Part shown: in pieces, positions 36,526 through 45,842 of the stretch
How the letters are laid out: every line of letters begins with the position of its first letter
Numbering within the stretch: the stretch's first letter is position 1
NCBI GenBank assembly: GCA_021776475.1
Contig: JAJFFV010000005.1
Span: forward strand, 744,001 to 808,000
Source: Parvularculaceae bacterium
Lineage (GTDB): Bacteria; Pseudomonadota; Alphaproteobacteria; Caulobacterales; Parvularculaceae
Direction: 5' to 3'
Length of the DNA: 64,000 nucleotides
Program-made: the position numbers and the translations under genes
The notes under the pieces: model-generated
Told to the model about the DNA's origin: nothing
Database searches by the model: none
What the model saw: the letters and a program-made list of their open reading frames with translations, nothing else

Positions 36526-38080
36526 CCAGATCGGCCTGTGTCACCCAACCAACCGCGTGACGGGCCTGCTCGATCAGAAATTCAGCCATTTCAGGCTTGA
36601 GACGGAAGGCTTCAAGCATGCCCTCGTAATGTTTCTTCTCACCACCGACATTCTCGGTCCAGCCGGTCAGATCATCCGCGGCACAACCAGCAAAATCTTC
36701 AACGGTTTTCACTCCTTCCTCAGCAAGGGCGATGACCATCTTGGCACTCAGGCCGTCCATCTCATAGAGATCGTCCGCAACACCCATTTCGAGGCGTTTC
36801 TGGTTAAGCTCCTGGGCTTCCTTGTCGAGAAATTCGTTGGCACGCGCCTGCAGTTCTTCGGCTGTTTCCTCGTCAAATCCTTCGATCATTGCGACTTCCG
36901 CAACGTCGACATAGGCGATCTCCTCAATACGGGAGAACCCTTCTGACACAAGAAGACTGGCGACCATATCGTCGACGTCCAGTGCTTCCATGAAAAGCTC
37001 TGAGCGGTGCGCGTGTTCCTTTTGACGCTTCTCGGATTCTTCGTGTTCTGTCATGATATCAATCTCGAGACCTGAAAGATGTGACGCCAGACGAACATTT
37101 TGACCTCGCCGGCCAATCGCGAGCGAAAGCTGCTCGTCGGGGACCACGACTTCGATACGCTCGGACTCCTCGTCCAGCACCACTTTGCTCACCTCAGCTG
37201 GCGCCAGCGCGTTCACGATAAATGTTGCGACATCATCAGACCACGGAACAATATCGATCTTCTCACCGCCAAGCTCGTTGACGACTGCCTGAACCCGACT
37301 GCCCCGCATACCAACACAGGCACCGACCGGATCGATCGAACTGTCATTGGACATAACACCGATTTTTGCCCGGCTGCCCGGATCGCGCGCAACGGCTTTG
37401 ATCTCGATTACACGATCATACACTTCCGGCACTTCCTGCTCGAAAAGTTTGGCCATAAACTGCGGGTGAGTTCGTGACAGAAAAATCTGCGGACCACGCT
37501 GTTCCCGGCGCACCTCCCCGATATACGCCCGGATACGATCGCCCTGGCGGATCGCCTCTCGTGGCAGTTGCTGGTCACGGCGCAAAATCGCCTCAGCGCG
37601 ACCAAGGTCGATTACCGCATGACCATATTCAATACGCTTGACGATGCCGTTGATGATTTCGCCGACACGGTCTTTGAACTCTTCGTATTGTCTTTCCCTC
37701 TCGGCGTCGCGAACCTTCTGTGTAATGACCTGTTTGGCACTCATTGCGGCCTGACGCCCGAACTCAACTGGCGGCAATGGATCCGACAGGAAATCGCCAA
37801 TCTCTGCTTCCGGATTGCGGTCGCGGGCAATACCGAGGCTGATTTCCGCGGCTTCGTTTTCAACTTCCTCGACAACTTCCATAAGTCGCCATAGTCTCGT
37901 TTCGCCAGTATCCGGATTGATCTCTGCCTTGACGTTCGTCTCATGGCCGTAGCGCGAGCGTGCGGCACGCGCGAGGGCGTCTTCAAGCGCTTCTACGACA
38001 ATGGCTTTATCGATGGACTTCTCGCGGGCTACCGCCTCGGCGATCTGAATCAATTCAAGCTTGTTGGCACTAACGGCCAT
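36464..38080 (-). CDS. nusA: Transcription termination/antitermination factor NusA
   Basis: The 538-residue protein has domains in the order N-terminal RNAP-binding domain (ANKLELIQIAEAVAREKSIDKAIVVEALEDAL), S1 domain, two KH domains (GACVGMRGSRVQAVVNELGGEKIDIV and AIGRRGQNVRLASHL), and two C-terminal helix-hairpin-helix repeats (EIAYVDVAEVAMIEGFDEETAEELQARA). It ends in an Ala/Glu-rich tail. It modulates pausing and Rho-dependent termination and takes part in rRNA antitermination. The tail-coding region overlaps the ylxR start, so the two are probably translationally linked. Confidence 0.96.
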   Translation of the reverse strand: MAVSANKLELIQIAEAVAREKSIDKAIVVEALEDALARAARSRYGHETNVKAEINPDTGETRLWRLMEVVEEVENEAAEISLGIARDRNPEAEIGDFLSDPLPPVEFGRQAAMSAKQVITQKVRDAERERQYEEFKDRVGEIINGIVKRIEYGHAVIDLGRAEAILRRDQQLPREAIRQGDRIRAYIGEVRREQRGPQIFLSRTHPQFMAKLFEQEVPEVYDRVIEIKAVARDPGSRAKIGVMSNDSSIDPVGACVGMRGSRVQAVVNELGGEKIDIVPWSDDVATFIVNALAPAEVSKVVLDEESERIEVVVPDEQLSLAIGRRGQNVRLASHLSGLEIDIMTEHEESEKRQKEHAHRSELFMEALDVDDMVASLLVSEGFSRIEEIAYVDVAEVAMIEGFDEETAEELQARANEFLDKEAQELNQKRLEMGVADDLYEMDGLSAKMVIALAEEGVKTVEDFAGCAADDLTGWTENVGGEKKHYEGMLEAFRLKPEMAEFLIEQARHAVGWVTQADLDAEAAAAAEAEEQEGTTEDA

Positions 38081-38094
38081 TTGTCTTCTCCATT

Positions 38095-38622
38095 TTATGC
38101 TTCCTCTGTTTCATTGTTTTCGTTTCCGGCAGATGCCGCCTTCAAAGACTCACGGATCAGATCATCCGTCAATATCAGCTTGGCTTCCTCAATAAGAGAA
38201 AACGGGACCAATGTCGTTTCATCTTCACCCTCAAGATCAACACAGACATTGTCGCCATCGATACCGGCCAGCACACCACGAAATCGCTTGCGGCCTTCGA
38301 TCAATTGTCTGAGCTGCAGCTTTGCCTCATACCCAGCCCAACGGTCATAATCCTTTTGCCGGGTCAATGGACGGTCAATGCCGGGTGACGATACCTCCAA
38401 AACATAGTCTGCCGAAATCGGATCCGCCTCATCCAGAACTTCCGACAATGCGCGGGATAGGGTCGCACAGTTTTCTGCGGTCATGGTGCCGTCGGCCTTT
38501 TCCGCCATCACCTGAAGGGTCAGCTTTTGCCTGCCCGACACCCGGACGCGCACCAGATCAAACCCGGCAGCATCCGCCACAGGCTCAATGAGTGCGAGCA
38601 ATGTTTCCGTCAGGGCGTCCAA
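38095..38622 (-). CDS. rimP: Ribosome maturation factor RimP
   Basis: This protein of 175 residues has the RimP pattern FDLVRVRVSGRQKLTLQVMAE, then SADYVLEVSSPGIDRPLT and RKRFRGVLAGIDGD. It assists 30S subunit assembly. The start is a TTG at 38622, with GAGG five bases before it. It is the first gene of the nusA-infB transcript, 14 bases before nusA. The region just upstream holds the terminator of the previous transcript. Confidence 0.94.
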   Translation of the reverse strand: MDALTETLLALIEPVADAAGFDLVRVRVSGRQKLTLQVMAEKADGTMTAENCATLSRALSEVLDEADPISADYVLEVSSPGIDRPLTRQKDYDRWAGYEAKLQLRQLIEGRKRFRGVLAGIDGDNVCVDLEGEDETTLVPFSLIEEAKLILTDDLIRESLKAASAGNENNETEEA

Positions 38623-38646
38623 AATGCCTCACATGTGTTTTGTAAC

Positions 38647-38674
38647 AAAAAAACGGCTCAGCTTCCGCTGGCCG
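38647..38674 (-). terminator. Intrinsic terminator after trmB
   Basis: Read on the minus strand, CGGC-C-AGC-GGAA-GCT-GA-GCCG forms a 7-bp stem with a small bulge and a GGAA tetraloop, immediately followed by seven T residues. It lies between trmB (stop at 38807) and rimP (start at 38622) and ends the metK-trmB transcript. The T run is only 25 bases before the rimP start codon, so read-through could supply rimP. Confidence 0.8.
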
Positions 38675-38806
38675 CTTCCGATTTTCTCGAAATGCTCTTA
38701 ACTGGCGTGCAGATAGCATGACTAAGCAGGCTTGTCAGCTTTTTTCTCACATGCAGCGGCGGCAAAATATCTCAACAAACCAGATTGATAAAGTTTCCGC
38801 TGATTT

Positions 38807-39493
38807 TTATCGGCGCTGGAATTTGAGGTATGTTGACCTGCGTCCTTCCCGGATCGCTTTTGCTTCATAGCGCGTCTGAGGCCAGTCCTTAGGCCGGTCT
38901 TTCCAATCCGACATGCTCTCCGCCAGCCATACAAAATCCCGAGACTGACGATTATGTAATTGAATGTGCAGCAAGGTCCAGCGGATATAATCGGGAATAT
39001 CTGAAGCGATGCGCAACTCGCCGCCGGTACTGAGAAGTCTTGCCACCTGCGCCAATAGGTCGGCTGAGACAAGCCGTCTTTTATGATGTTTCTTTTTCGG
39101 CCAGGGGTCCGGATGCAGGATAAACAAGCGCTCGAGGGAATGCTGCGGCAGTTTCTCCAGCATTGGCCTTCCATCACCATGCAAAATGCGGATGTTGTTC
39201 AATTTCAGGTCGTCGATTTGCGTTAGTAATTTAGCGACACCGTTGATGAACGGTTCCGCCCCAAGAAACATCACATCAGGATTTTGCGCCGCCTGCCAGA
39301 CCAGATGTTCTCCGCCGCCAAAGCCAAGCTCAGCCCAAACTGGCTGGCCTTGTTGCTTCAAATCAGACAGCAGGGCGTCTGTCACCGCAAGTTCTGGCAG
39401 GAACTCGTGCAATAGTCGTTGCTGACGCGGCTTCAAGGGTCGATCCTGGCGACGACCAAACAGTCTGTAGGCGGGATAATTACTTTCGTTCAT
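38807..39493 (-). CDS. trmB: tRNA (guanine-N7-)-methyltransferase
   Basis: This 228-residue SAM-dependent enzyme modifies G46 of tRNAs. Its signatures are AELGFGGGEHLVWQA (motif I), the family-defining FILHPDPWPKKKHHKRRLV, and the terminal TRYEAKAIREGRRSTYLKF. It lies downstream of metK, separated by 275 bases, and before a strong terminator. Confidence 0.96.
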   Translation of the reverse strand: MNESNYPAYRLFGRRQDRPLKPRQQRLLHEFLPELAVTDALLSDLKQQGQPVWAELGFGGGEHLVWQAAQNPDVMFLGAEPFINGVAKLLTQIDDLKLNNIRILHGDGRPMLEKLPQHSLERLFILHPDPWPKKKHHKRRLVSADLLAQVARLLSTGGELRIASDIPDYIRWTLLHIQLHNRQSRDFVWLAESMSDWKDRPKDWPQTRYEAKAIREGRRSTYLKFQRR

Positions 39494-39768
39494 ATCAACC
39501 GTGCAAAAAATTCACGCGCCTTTAGGTAGTTTAATAGACCCTGGTCACGAAAGAGATCCGGGCGCCATGCAAAAAAGTCTGGTCGCGTGGCATGGCCACA
39601 ATACATCCGTTTCAGCCCCAACCAAGGCGCCGAGGGGTATTCAGCTTGATCCGGTGGCCGATATAAAAAGTTGCGACCGCTTTCGCACTCTGAAAACCGA
39701 ACGGGTGGTCTGTATCGGTTACAAGCATGGCTCAGCGCAGTTGTCTTGCGCGATAGCTTTGGCAGACA
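39494..39768. other. 275-base spacer between metK and trmB
   Basis: No convincing gene is seen. A plus-strand frame spans the region but has no family resemblance and lies antisense to the operon. On the minus strand a small GTGGC-CAT-GCCAC hairpin (near 39588-39600) is followed nine bases later by six T residues, and a TATTAA-like box is seen near 39529-39534. These may be a weak terminator and a trmB promoter. Confidence 0.3.
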
Positions 39769-40935
39769 TTAGATCGCGCCTTTAAGCGCCGACTGAAGGT
39801 CCGTCTTTTCCCAGGAAAACCCGCCATCTTCATCCGGCGCACGTCCAAAATGTCCGTAAGCAGCAGTGCGCTTGTAGATCGGCCTGTTAAGCGCGAGATG
39901 CTCACGGATACCGCGCGGTGTCAGGTTCATCACCCGTGGCAAAACATCGGCGAGTTTGTCTTCTGGCACCTCTCCGGTCCCAAAAGTATCAAGATAAATT
40001 GACAACGGATGAGAAACACCAATGGCGTAGGCAAGCTGAATGAGGCAGCGCCGGGCCAGCCCTGCGGCGACGACATTTTTTGCCAGATAGCGTGCAGCGT
40101 ATGCCGCTGAGCGATCAACCTTGGTCGGGTCCTTGCCGGAAAAGGCACCGCCGCCGTGAGGCGCAGCGCCGCCATAGGTATCGACAATGATTTTACGACC
40201 GGTCAGACCGGCATCTCCGTCGGGACCGCCGATGACAAACATGCCGGTCGGGTTTACATAGAATTGCTCTTCGGGGCACATCCAGCCTTCTGGCAGAACT
40301 TCTTCAACATACGGCCGGACAAGTTCCTTGATGTCATCCTGGTTTAGGCCTTCTTCATGTTGGCTAGACACCACAACTGATGTTGTCCCGACCGGGCGGC
40401 CATTTTCATATCGCAGGGTAACCTGGCTCTTGGCATCTGGGCCAAATTCCTTGCGGATGCCCGCATGACGCGCATCGGCCAGTGCTTTGACAATCCGGTG
40501 AGCGTAGGCGATCGGTGCCGGCATCAGTTCCGGGGTCTCATCGACAGCGTAGCCAAACATGATGCCCTGGTCGCCGGCGCCCTCATCCTTGTTACCGGCG
40601 GCATCAACGCCCATAGCGATATGGGCTGACTGTTCGTGAACATAACAGTCGATGTCCGCCTTCTGCCAATGGAACCCATCCTGCTCGTAGCCAATTTCCT
40701 TGATCGCATCGCGCGCAGCGCTGATCATCTCGGCCTTGCTGACATCTTCCGCCGACCTGACCTCCCCTGCGAGGACAACCCGATTGGTAGTTGTCAGGGT
40801 CTCAACAGCAACTCTGGCTTGTGGATCACGACCTATAAATAGGTCTACAATAGCATCAGAAACCCTGTCCGATACTTTGTCCGGGTGGCCCTCCGAGACG
40901 CTCTCGGAAGTGAATAGGTAGGTGCTGGACGCCAT
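39769..40935 (-). CDS. metK: S-adenosylmethionine synthetase
   Basis: This is a full-length 388-residue enzyme making SAM from methionine and ATP. The N-terminus has [21 protein letters not shown], the signature [12 protein letters not shown] is present, and the P-loop-like [19 protein letters not shown] is intact. It sits between an XRE regulator and trmB, a SAM-using enzyme, an order common in alphaproteobacteria. In the 107-base leader I see only a short CCTGC-GG-GCAGG hairpin (40978-40989) and no SAM riboswitch I can name. Confidence 0.97.
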   Translation of the reverse strand: MASSTYLFTSESVSEGHPDKVSDRVSDAIVDLFIGRDPQARVAVETLTTTNRVVLAGEVRSAEDVSKAEMISAARDAIKEIGYEQDGFHWQKADIDCYVHEQSAHIAMGVDAAGNKDEGAGDQGIMFGYAVDETPELMPAPIAYAHRIVKALADARHAGIRKEFGPDAKSQVTLRYENGRPVGTTSVVVSSQHEEGLNQDDIKELVRPYVEEVLPEGWMCPEEQFYVNPTGMFVIGGPDGDAGLTGRKIIVDTYGGAAPHGGGAFSGKDPTKVDRSAAYAARYLAKNVVAAGLARRCLIQLAYAIGVSHPLSIYLDTFGTGEVPEDKLADVLPRVMNLTPRGIREHLALNRPIYKRTAAYGHFGRAPDEDGGFSWEKTDLQSALKGAI

Positions 40936-41042
40936 GGGAACCTGCTTTCAAAAGGATATAAGGATAAGTTTATATGTCCTGCGGGCAGGCATACCGGACC
41001 GATTCAGGATTGTCCATTAAGAAAGCGGGGCTTGTTGGCCAA

Positions 41043-41474
41043 TCAGCTTTTCTCGCTGGTGGCCAATGTTTTAATGAGATCGAGCAGCTTGCGCCGAATC
41101 GCAACATCCTTAATTTGCGAAAACGATTTGCAAAGCTGAACCCCTTCCGGGGTCGAGAGCAAGTCCATAAACTCGCTAGCCGATGTATCATCAGCCCCGT
41201 TTTCAGCAAAACCGCCAACCAGCATTTCTTCTTCCTGGACGAAATCATCGTAGAAGAACTGGACGGGCACATTGAGAATTTTTGCGATTTGAAACAGACG
41301 GCTCGCACCAATCCTGTTTACGCCTTTTTCGTATTTCTGTACTTGCTGGAATGTCAGATTTAGAGCGTCAGCCAGCTTGTCCTGACTCATGCTCACCATC
41401 ATTCGCCGAAGTCTTACACGTCCGCCAACATGAATATCGATCGGGTGAGGCGACTTTCTATTTGCTTCACTCAT
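41043..41474 (-). CDS. XRE family helix-turn-helix regulator
   Basis: This is a 143-residue regulator with one N-terminal Cro/CI helix-turn-helix (VRLRRMMVSMSQDKLADALNLTFQQVQKYEKGVNRI) and a C-terminal helical region with RKLLDLIKTLA. The same type of regulator (NdaR/SinR-like, PraR group) precedes metK in many alphaproteobacteria. A perfect 6-bp inverted repeat lies 39 bases upstream of its start and overlaps a plausible promoter, consistent with autoregulation. Confidence 0.88.
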   Translation of the reverse strand: MSEANRKSPHPIDIHVGGRVRLRRMMVSMSQDKLADALNLTFQQVQKYEKGVNRIGASRLFQIAKILNVPVQFFYDDFVQEEEMLVGGFAENGADDTSASEFMDLLSTPEGVQLCKSFSQIKDVAIRRKLLDLIKTLATSEKS

Positions 41475-41512
41475 GGCAATTACATGCCCCTGCTATGCTT
41501 TTAAATTTTAAG

Positions 41513-41530
41513 CTCGCTGTAATAAGCGAG
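41513..41530. promoter_or_regulatory. Candidate operator upstream of the XRE gene
   Basis: CTCGCT-GTAATA-AGCGAG is a perfect inverted repeat. On the minus strand it overlaps a possible promoter, TTGCAA then 16 bases then TATTAC. This position fits a repressor site for the XRE protein encoded just downstream. The same sequence could form an RNA hairpin, but no T run follows directly. Confidence 0.4.
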
Positions 41531-41626
41531 ATCACTTTTTTTGCAAGCGTTCGTTGAACCACGGATAAATTCAATCCTCAAATATTTAAGCTGTCCGATG
41601 GCAATTGATTGAAATCACTCATTATT

Positions 41627-43309
41627 TTAACCGGATCGACGGTGCCGCCAAACCACCAACATCCCCGCCATCATAACCATCAAGCAAAAATAAGGAAAAT
41701 CGCCGAGTCGGGCATAAATCGTTGTGGTTGCAGGCGCTGGCAGGCCGGATACGATTGCCCCGCGCTCAGACAATGGCAGCGAATGCAGCAACCGCCCATA
41801 TGGATCGATGACCGCTGAAATACCCGTATTGGCTGACCGAACCATGGCAAGGCCGTTTTCAATAGAACGCAAGCGCGCCTGCGCCAAATGTTGGCTCGGA
41901 CCAACACTGTCCCCGAACCAGGCGTCATTGGTCACGGTTACCATCCACTCAGGGCGCTGATCATTAGGATATAGTCGGCCCGGAAAAATTGTTTCGTAAC
42001 AGATGATTGGCGCGACGATAGTGCGCCCCAGATCCAGCACAGACGGACCGGCGCCGCGGGACAGGCTGTCATTCAGCGGTACAAGTTTATCGATGCCCAT
42101 GGCCTTAAAGAGACCAACCAAGGGCACATACTCGCCAAATGGTGCCAAGTGATGTTTATCATACGAGCCCACAATCATCCGCTTTCGGCTGTCTTCCATT
42201 AGTTCTTCCAGCAGCCTCCTCTCGTTATTGTCCTGTACTGGTAGATCAGCAATCACATGCAGGCTGTTATAATATTTCTCAGCCTCAGGATCAGACCGAT
42301 CAATCCGTATCGCCCCTGAAATCAATATCGCATTGAGCGGTAGGGCCTCTTGCAAAAGCTCAAGGGCTACTGCATCGCGTTGGAAATAATCGTAAGACGC
42401 GTTCTCTGGCCAGATTATATAAAGCTGTTCGTCCGGGTCGAGCGTGTCAACGACCTCCCCACCGCTCAACTCATAAGAAGCCATAAAATTATCAGGAAAC
42501 TTTGCGGGGTTTAACTTGTCACGCTGCGCAACATTCGGCTGCACGATCTGCAACCGGATATTCTCTTTGTAACGAACAGGGTTCACCGCCAGGCGCCCGA
42601 CCCCATACGCAACGATCAACACCATACTGACGGCAACAAGCGCTGCTGGCAGAACTGAAAATTTCCGGTCCTGTCCTTGCTGCGATACCGACAATGCCGG
42701 GATCGCAGCAAGGACAATAACGACGAGGCTCAGACCATAGGGTCCAATGATCGCGGCGGCTTGTGCCAACACTGGGGTCCCGGCGAAACTCTGCCCGGTC
42801 AGGTTCCAGGGAAAGCCCGTCAAGACGTGCCCGCGCCCATATTCGGCGATCGACCAACCAATGCCCAAGACGAGGATCCGGGTCCAGTCAGCTTTCCATA
42901 ACTGCCCGGCGCACAAGGTTGCGGCACCATAAAACAGGGCAATGAACGCAGCTGCGCCGGCGACCCCAACAAAGCCCAGGCCAGCAAGCATGACCAGATC
43001 CCAGGTACTGTCTGCATTGTGAAAGAACGAAAACGCCAGCCAATATATGCTGACATAGAGGTACCCGAATGCGAACCACCAGCCCGTGAAAAAACTAACT
43101 TTGTTACGGTGCGCATGCTCTACCGCCTGATCCATCAGCCAAACGAGACCTGAAAAACCGATGATCAGGCACGGAAGGAGATAGTAGGGCGCTTGGGCAA
43201 AAGCGGTCACGACGCCGCAGCCGCAAGCAAAACCATAACGGCGCCAGCCGTCTAGGTCAGCCACAAACGAATGCGCCCGGGCAAAGGTGGCCTCAAGGAT
43301 AGCGCTCAC
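41627..43309 (-). CDS. lnt: Apolipoprotein N-acyltransferase
   Basis: The 560-residue inner-membrane enzyme adds the third acyl chain to lipoproteins. Five to seven hydrophobic segments occupy the first 220 residues. The periplasmic nitrilase-like domain carries the triad: glutamate in IIWPENASYD (about 300), lysine in YDKHHLAPFGEYVPL (about 383) and cysteine in ICYETIFP (about 435). A last transmembrane helix closes the protein. It follows corC, 25 bases downstream, in the phoH-ybeY-corC-lnt run. At least two predicted lipoproteins in this window (SCO, glutaminyl cyclase) would be substrates. Confidence 0.95.
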   Translation of the reverse strand: MSAILEATFARAHSFVADLDGWRRYGFACGCGVVTAFAQAPYYLLPCLIIGFSGLVWLMDQAVEHAHRNKVSFFTGWWFAFGYLYVSIYWLAFSFFHNADSTWDLVMLAGLGFVGVAGAAAFIALFYGAATLCAGQLWKADWTRILVLGIGWSIAEYGRGHVLTGFPWNLTGQSFAGTPVLAQAAAIIGPYGLSLVVIVLAAIPALSVSQQGQDRKFSVLPAALVAVSMVLIVAYGVGRLAVNPVRYKENIRLQIVQPNVAQRDKLNPAKFPDNFMASYELSGGEVVDTLDPDEQLYIIWPENASYDYFQRDAVALELLQEALPLNAILISGAIRIDRSDPEAEKYYNSLHVIADLPVQDNNERRLLEELMEDSRKRMIVGSYDKHHLAPFGEYVPLVGLFKAMGIDKLVPLNDSLSRGAGPSVLDLGRTIVAPIICYETIFPGRLYPNDQRPEWMVTVTNDAWFGDSVGPSQHLAQARLRSIENGLAMVRSANTGISAVIDPYGRLLHSLPLSERGAIVSGLPAPATTTIYARLGDFPYFCLMVMMAGMLVVWRHRRSG

Positions 43310-43334
43310 TCAGTTCCTCCCGGTACTATCCTCG

Positions 43335-44312
43335 TTATTTGCCATTCGTGCGAGCCTCAACAGTCAGTTCGGCTTTTTCATGCTCCTGAAGAGCTCTTAA
43401 TTTTATTTTCCGTATGCGGCGCGGATCAGCATCGAGCACCTCGAACTCAAGGCCCGCCGGATGGCAAATCACCTCGCCTCGCAATGGTACCCTGCCGGCA
43501 AGCGTAAAAACCAGTCCGCCAAGGGTATCGACTTCGTCCTCATCAAGTTCGAGCTCAATTCCTGTAGCCCGTTCCAGTTCTTCAAGTGGCAACCGCGCAT
43601 TGGCCTCCCAAACATGCGATGAAAGATGATTCAGAAAGGCTGCCTCATCTTCATCGTGCTCATCTTGAATGTCGCCGACAATTTCTTCCACAAGGTCCTC
43701 AATAGTCACAAGGCCATCTGTGCCACCGAATTCGTCTATAACGAGCGCCATGTGAATACGGTTAGCCTGCATCCGCAGGAGAAGGTCCGTAATTGGCATA
43801 GATGGTGGCACGTAGAGAATTTTTCTTACAAGCTGATCAAGAATTGGCTGATCGCCCGCCTGCTCACCGCTTTCAGGATCTGCAAGTATACCAACTAAGT
43901 CCCTAATATGGACCATGCCTATCGGATCATCCAGTTCACCACGATAAACCGGCAATCGCGAATGTCCCGCATCGGAAAATATCTTGAGAAGTTGGGTCAG
44001 TGTGGTGTGCTGCTCGATTGAAATAATGTCCGCGCGCGGAATCATCACGTCAACAACTTGCTTGCTGTCAAATGCAATGACCCGCTCGATCATTTCCCGC
44101 CGAGCGTAAGAAAGGTCGGCTGCATCCTCACCGGCCGGTAGCGCGTCAGACAGAGATTGCTCCTGCCCATCGCTATGCCCCAACAGCCCCTTAAGCCGCT
44201 TTAACATACCTGGACCACGCTCCCAGCCGGACAGATTGTCTTGGATGGTATCGTCGGGCTTCGTTGGGGGCTCTTTCGTATTGGCGCCGTTGGGCCTGGC
44301 TTCGCCAGCCAT
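43335..44312 (-). CDS. Hemolysin C/CorC family CBS-domain protein
   Basis: This protein of 325 residues has no transmembrane DUF21 domain, so it is the soluble CorC-like type encoded between ybeY and lnt. Two CBS domains are seen (MIPRADIISIEQHTTLTQLLKIF ... GHSRLPVYRGELDDPIGMVHIRDL, then HMALVIDEFGGTDGLVTIEDLVEEIVGDI), followed by the CorC_HlyC domain (LGGLVFTLAGRVPLRGE). Family members have been linked to Mg/Co homeostasis. The start overlaps the ybeY stop by one base (TAATG). Confidence 0.9.
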   Translation of the reverse strand: MAGEARPNGANTKEPPTKPDDTIQDNLSGWERGPGMLKRLKGLLGHSDGQEQSLSDALPAGEDAADLSYARREMIERVIAFDSKQVVDVMIPRADIISIEQHTTLTQLLKIFSDAGHSRLPVYRGELDDPIGMVHIRDLVGILADPESGEQAGDQPILDQLVRKILYVPPSMPITDLLLRMQANRIHMALVIDEFGGTDGLVTIEDLVEEIVGDIQDEHDEDEAAFLNHLSSHVWEANARLPLEELERATGIELELDEDEVDTLGGLVFTLAGRVPLRGEVICHPAGLEFEVLDADPRRIRKIKLRALQEHEKAELTVEARTNGK

Positions 44313-44806
44313 TATGATCTCTCCATGTGCGCACGCGGATCGGAGATCCCCATATCCGCCAGGAGCTCGCCTTCTAGTTGCTCCATAATTTCGGCATCTT
44401 CATCTGCTTCGTGATCATAGCCGAACAAGTGTAAGGTCCCGTGCAATATCAAGTGGGCCACGTGATCATTCAAGCTGATACCTCTCTCCCGCGCTTCACG
44501 GAAGCAGGTTTCATAACCGAGCGCAATATCACCGATAATGGACGGTTTTTCTGCCGGCAGACCCGGCAGATCGGTACCGGCTGGAAACGCCAGCACGTTG
44601 GTTGGCTTATCAATATTCCGAAACGAGGCATTTAACTTTTGGACCTCCAAATCGCTGGTGAAAAGGAACGAGATTAATCCAGACCGGACCCCTTCGGGAG
44701 ACTTGACTATTACGGTATCGAAACATTTTGCGACGAGCTGATCAACGCGCTCCCAACCAGCATCTTCAACGAGAATTTCTGAACCAAGCTGCAGCGACCT
44801 AGTCAT
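44312..44806 (-). CDS. ybeY: Endoribonuclease YbeY (16S rRNA maturation)
   Basis: This 164-residue protein is read from ATG 44806 ([11 protein letters not shown]), overlapping phoH by 8 bases. A longer frame upstream lies within phoH and is rejected. The zinc-binding signature is HLILHGTLHLFGYDH. YbeY is a single-strand-specific RNase needed for 16S rRNA 3'-end processing and ribosome quality control. The phoH-ybeY pairing is conserved. Confidence 0.94.
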   Translation of the reverse strand: MTRSLQLGSEILVEDAGWERVDQLVAKCFDTVIVKSPEGVRSGLISFLFTSDLEVQKLNASFRNIDKPTNVLAFPAGTDLPGLPAEKPSIIGDIALGYETCFREARERGISLNDHVAHLILHGTLHLFGYDHEADEDAEIMEQLEGELLADMGISDPRAHMERS

Positions 44807-45842
44807 TCTTGTGGCTCTTGTCCTCGGACTGATCTTTGCGCCGGCTTTTATCCCGGTTGTCGTAGGCCCTGACAATCCGCGCAACCAAGGCGTGACGGAC
44901 AACATCGGCGGCGCTGAATTGCACCACCTTGACGCCTTTAACACCGTTCAAGAGATTCAGCGCATCAAACAGGCCGGATGTTTCGTGGGCTGGCAGATCT
45001 GTTTGTGACGGATCGCCTGTCACGACCATTCGAGAGCCCTCACCGAGACGGGTCAGAAACATTTTCAGCTGCGCTACGGAGGCATTCTGCGCCTCATCAA
45101 GTATGACCGCCGCTCTCGACAAAGTACGCCCCCGCATAAAGCCAAGCGGCGCTATCTCGATGTCACCTGTGGCGATGCGTCGATCAACAAAATCCGAATG
45201 CAGGACATCATAAAGGGCGTCATAAAGCGGTCGCAGATAAGGATCGACTTTCTCTTTCATATCGCCTGGTAAAAAGCCGATACGCTCGCCGGCTTCAAGT
45301 GCAGGACGGGACAAAATGATCCTCTCTACTTCCCCTTTCAGTAACAAGCTTGCCGCATTTGCGACCGCCAAATAGGTCTTGCCAGTGCCGGCCGGTCCAA
45401 CCCCAAAAACCAGTTCTTCTTTGCCCAGCGCCTCAAGATAGTCTGATTGGGCCGTAGATCGCGGGCTGACAGTTCGTTTCTGAAGCGAAAGAACCATTTT
45501 TTTTCCTTGCCCTTGACGCGTGCCATTCGCTGCTTCTGCGGATAGGCGCATCGCGGCATTGACGTCTCCGTCTGAAATACCCAGACCCTTTTCGAGCCGT
45601 TCATACAGCTGGGTGAGCACTTCGCGGGCACGGTTCCTGCCGTCTTCACCGCCGCGCAATGCAACCCGGTTGCCGCGCGCATCAACCCGGATGCCAAGGG
45701 CATTTTCCAGTAATAACAAATGAGCGTCGTGCGCCCCGCACAGGTCCTTGAAGAGCAGATTGTCGCCAAACTCCACATGATCGACGTTATTCTGATCGGG
45801 ATCTGCAGCTTCGGGATCTGCGCGTTTGATCTTCCGTGTCAT
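44799..45842 (-). CDS. PhoH family ATPase
   Basis: This 347-residue protein has an N-terminal R3H/KH-like region ([23 protein letters not shown]) and a superfamily 1-like P-loop ATPase domain with [14 protein letters not shown] (Walker A) and [22 protein letters not shown] (Walker B). PhoH/YbeZ acts with YbeY in RNA metabolism, and the two are adjacent here. The C-terminus is highly charged. It overlaps miaB by ATGA. Confidence 0.93.
   Translation of the reverse strand: MTRKIKRADPEAADPDQNNVDHVEFGDNLLFKDLCGAHDAHLLLLENALGIRVDARGNRVALRGGEDGRNRAREVLTQLYERLEKGLGISDGDVNAAMRLSAEAANGTRQGQGKKMVLSLQKRTVSPRSTAQSDYLEALGKEELVFGVGPAGTGKTYLAVANAASLLLKGEVERIILSRPALEAGERIGFLPGDMKEKVDPYLRPLYDALYDVLHSDFVDRRIATGDIEIAPLGFMRGRTLSRAAVILDEAQNASVAQLKMFLTRLGEGSRMVVTGDPSQTDLPAHETSGLFDALNLLNGVKGVKVVQFSAADVVRHALVARIVRAYDNRDKSRRKDQSEDKSHKND

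Noticed and set aside
39501-39785. Plus-strand reading frame in the metK-trmB spacer
   Set aside because: It is antisense to the operon and overlaps the metK end. It has no family resemblance and no convincing ribosome site.
40936-41042. Possible SAM or SAM/SAH riboswitch in the metK leader
   Set aside because: Only a short CCTGC-GG-GCAGG hairpin is visible. I could not match it to the conserved core of any named SAM or SAH riboswitch.
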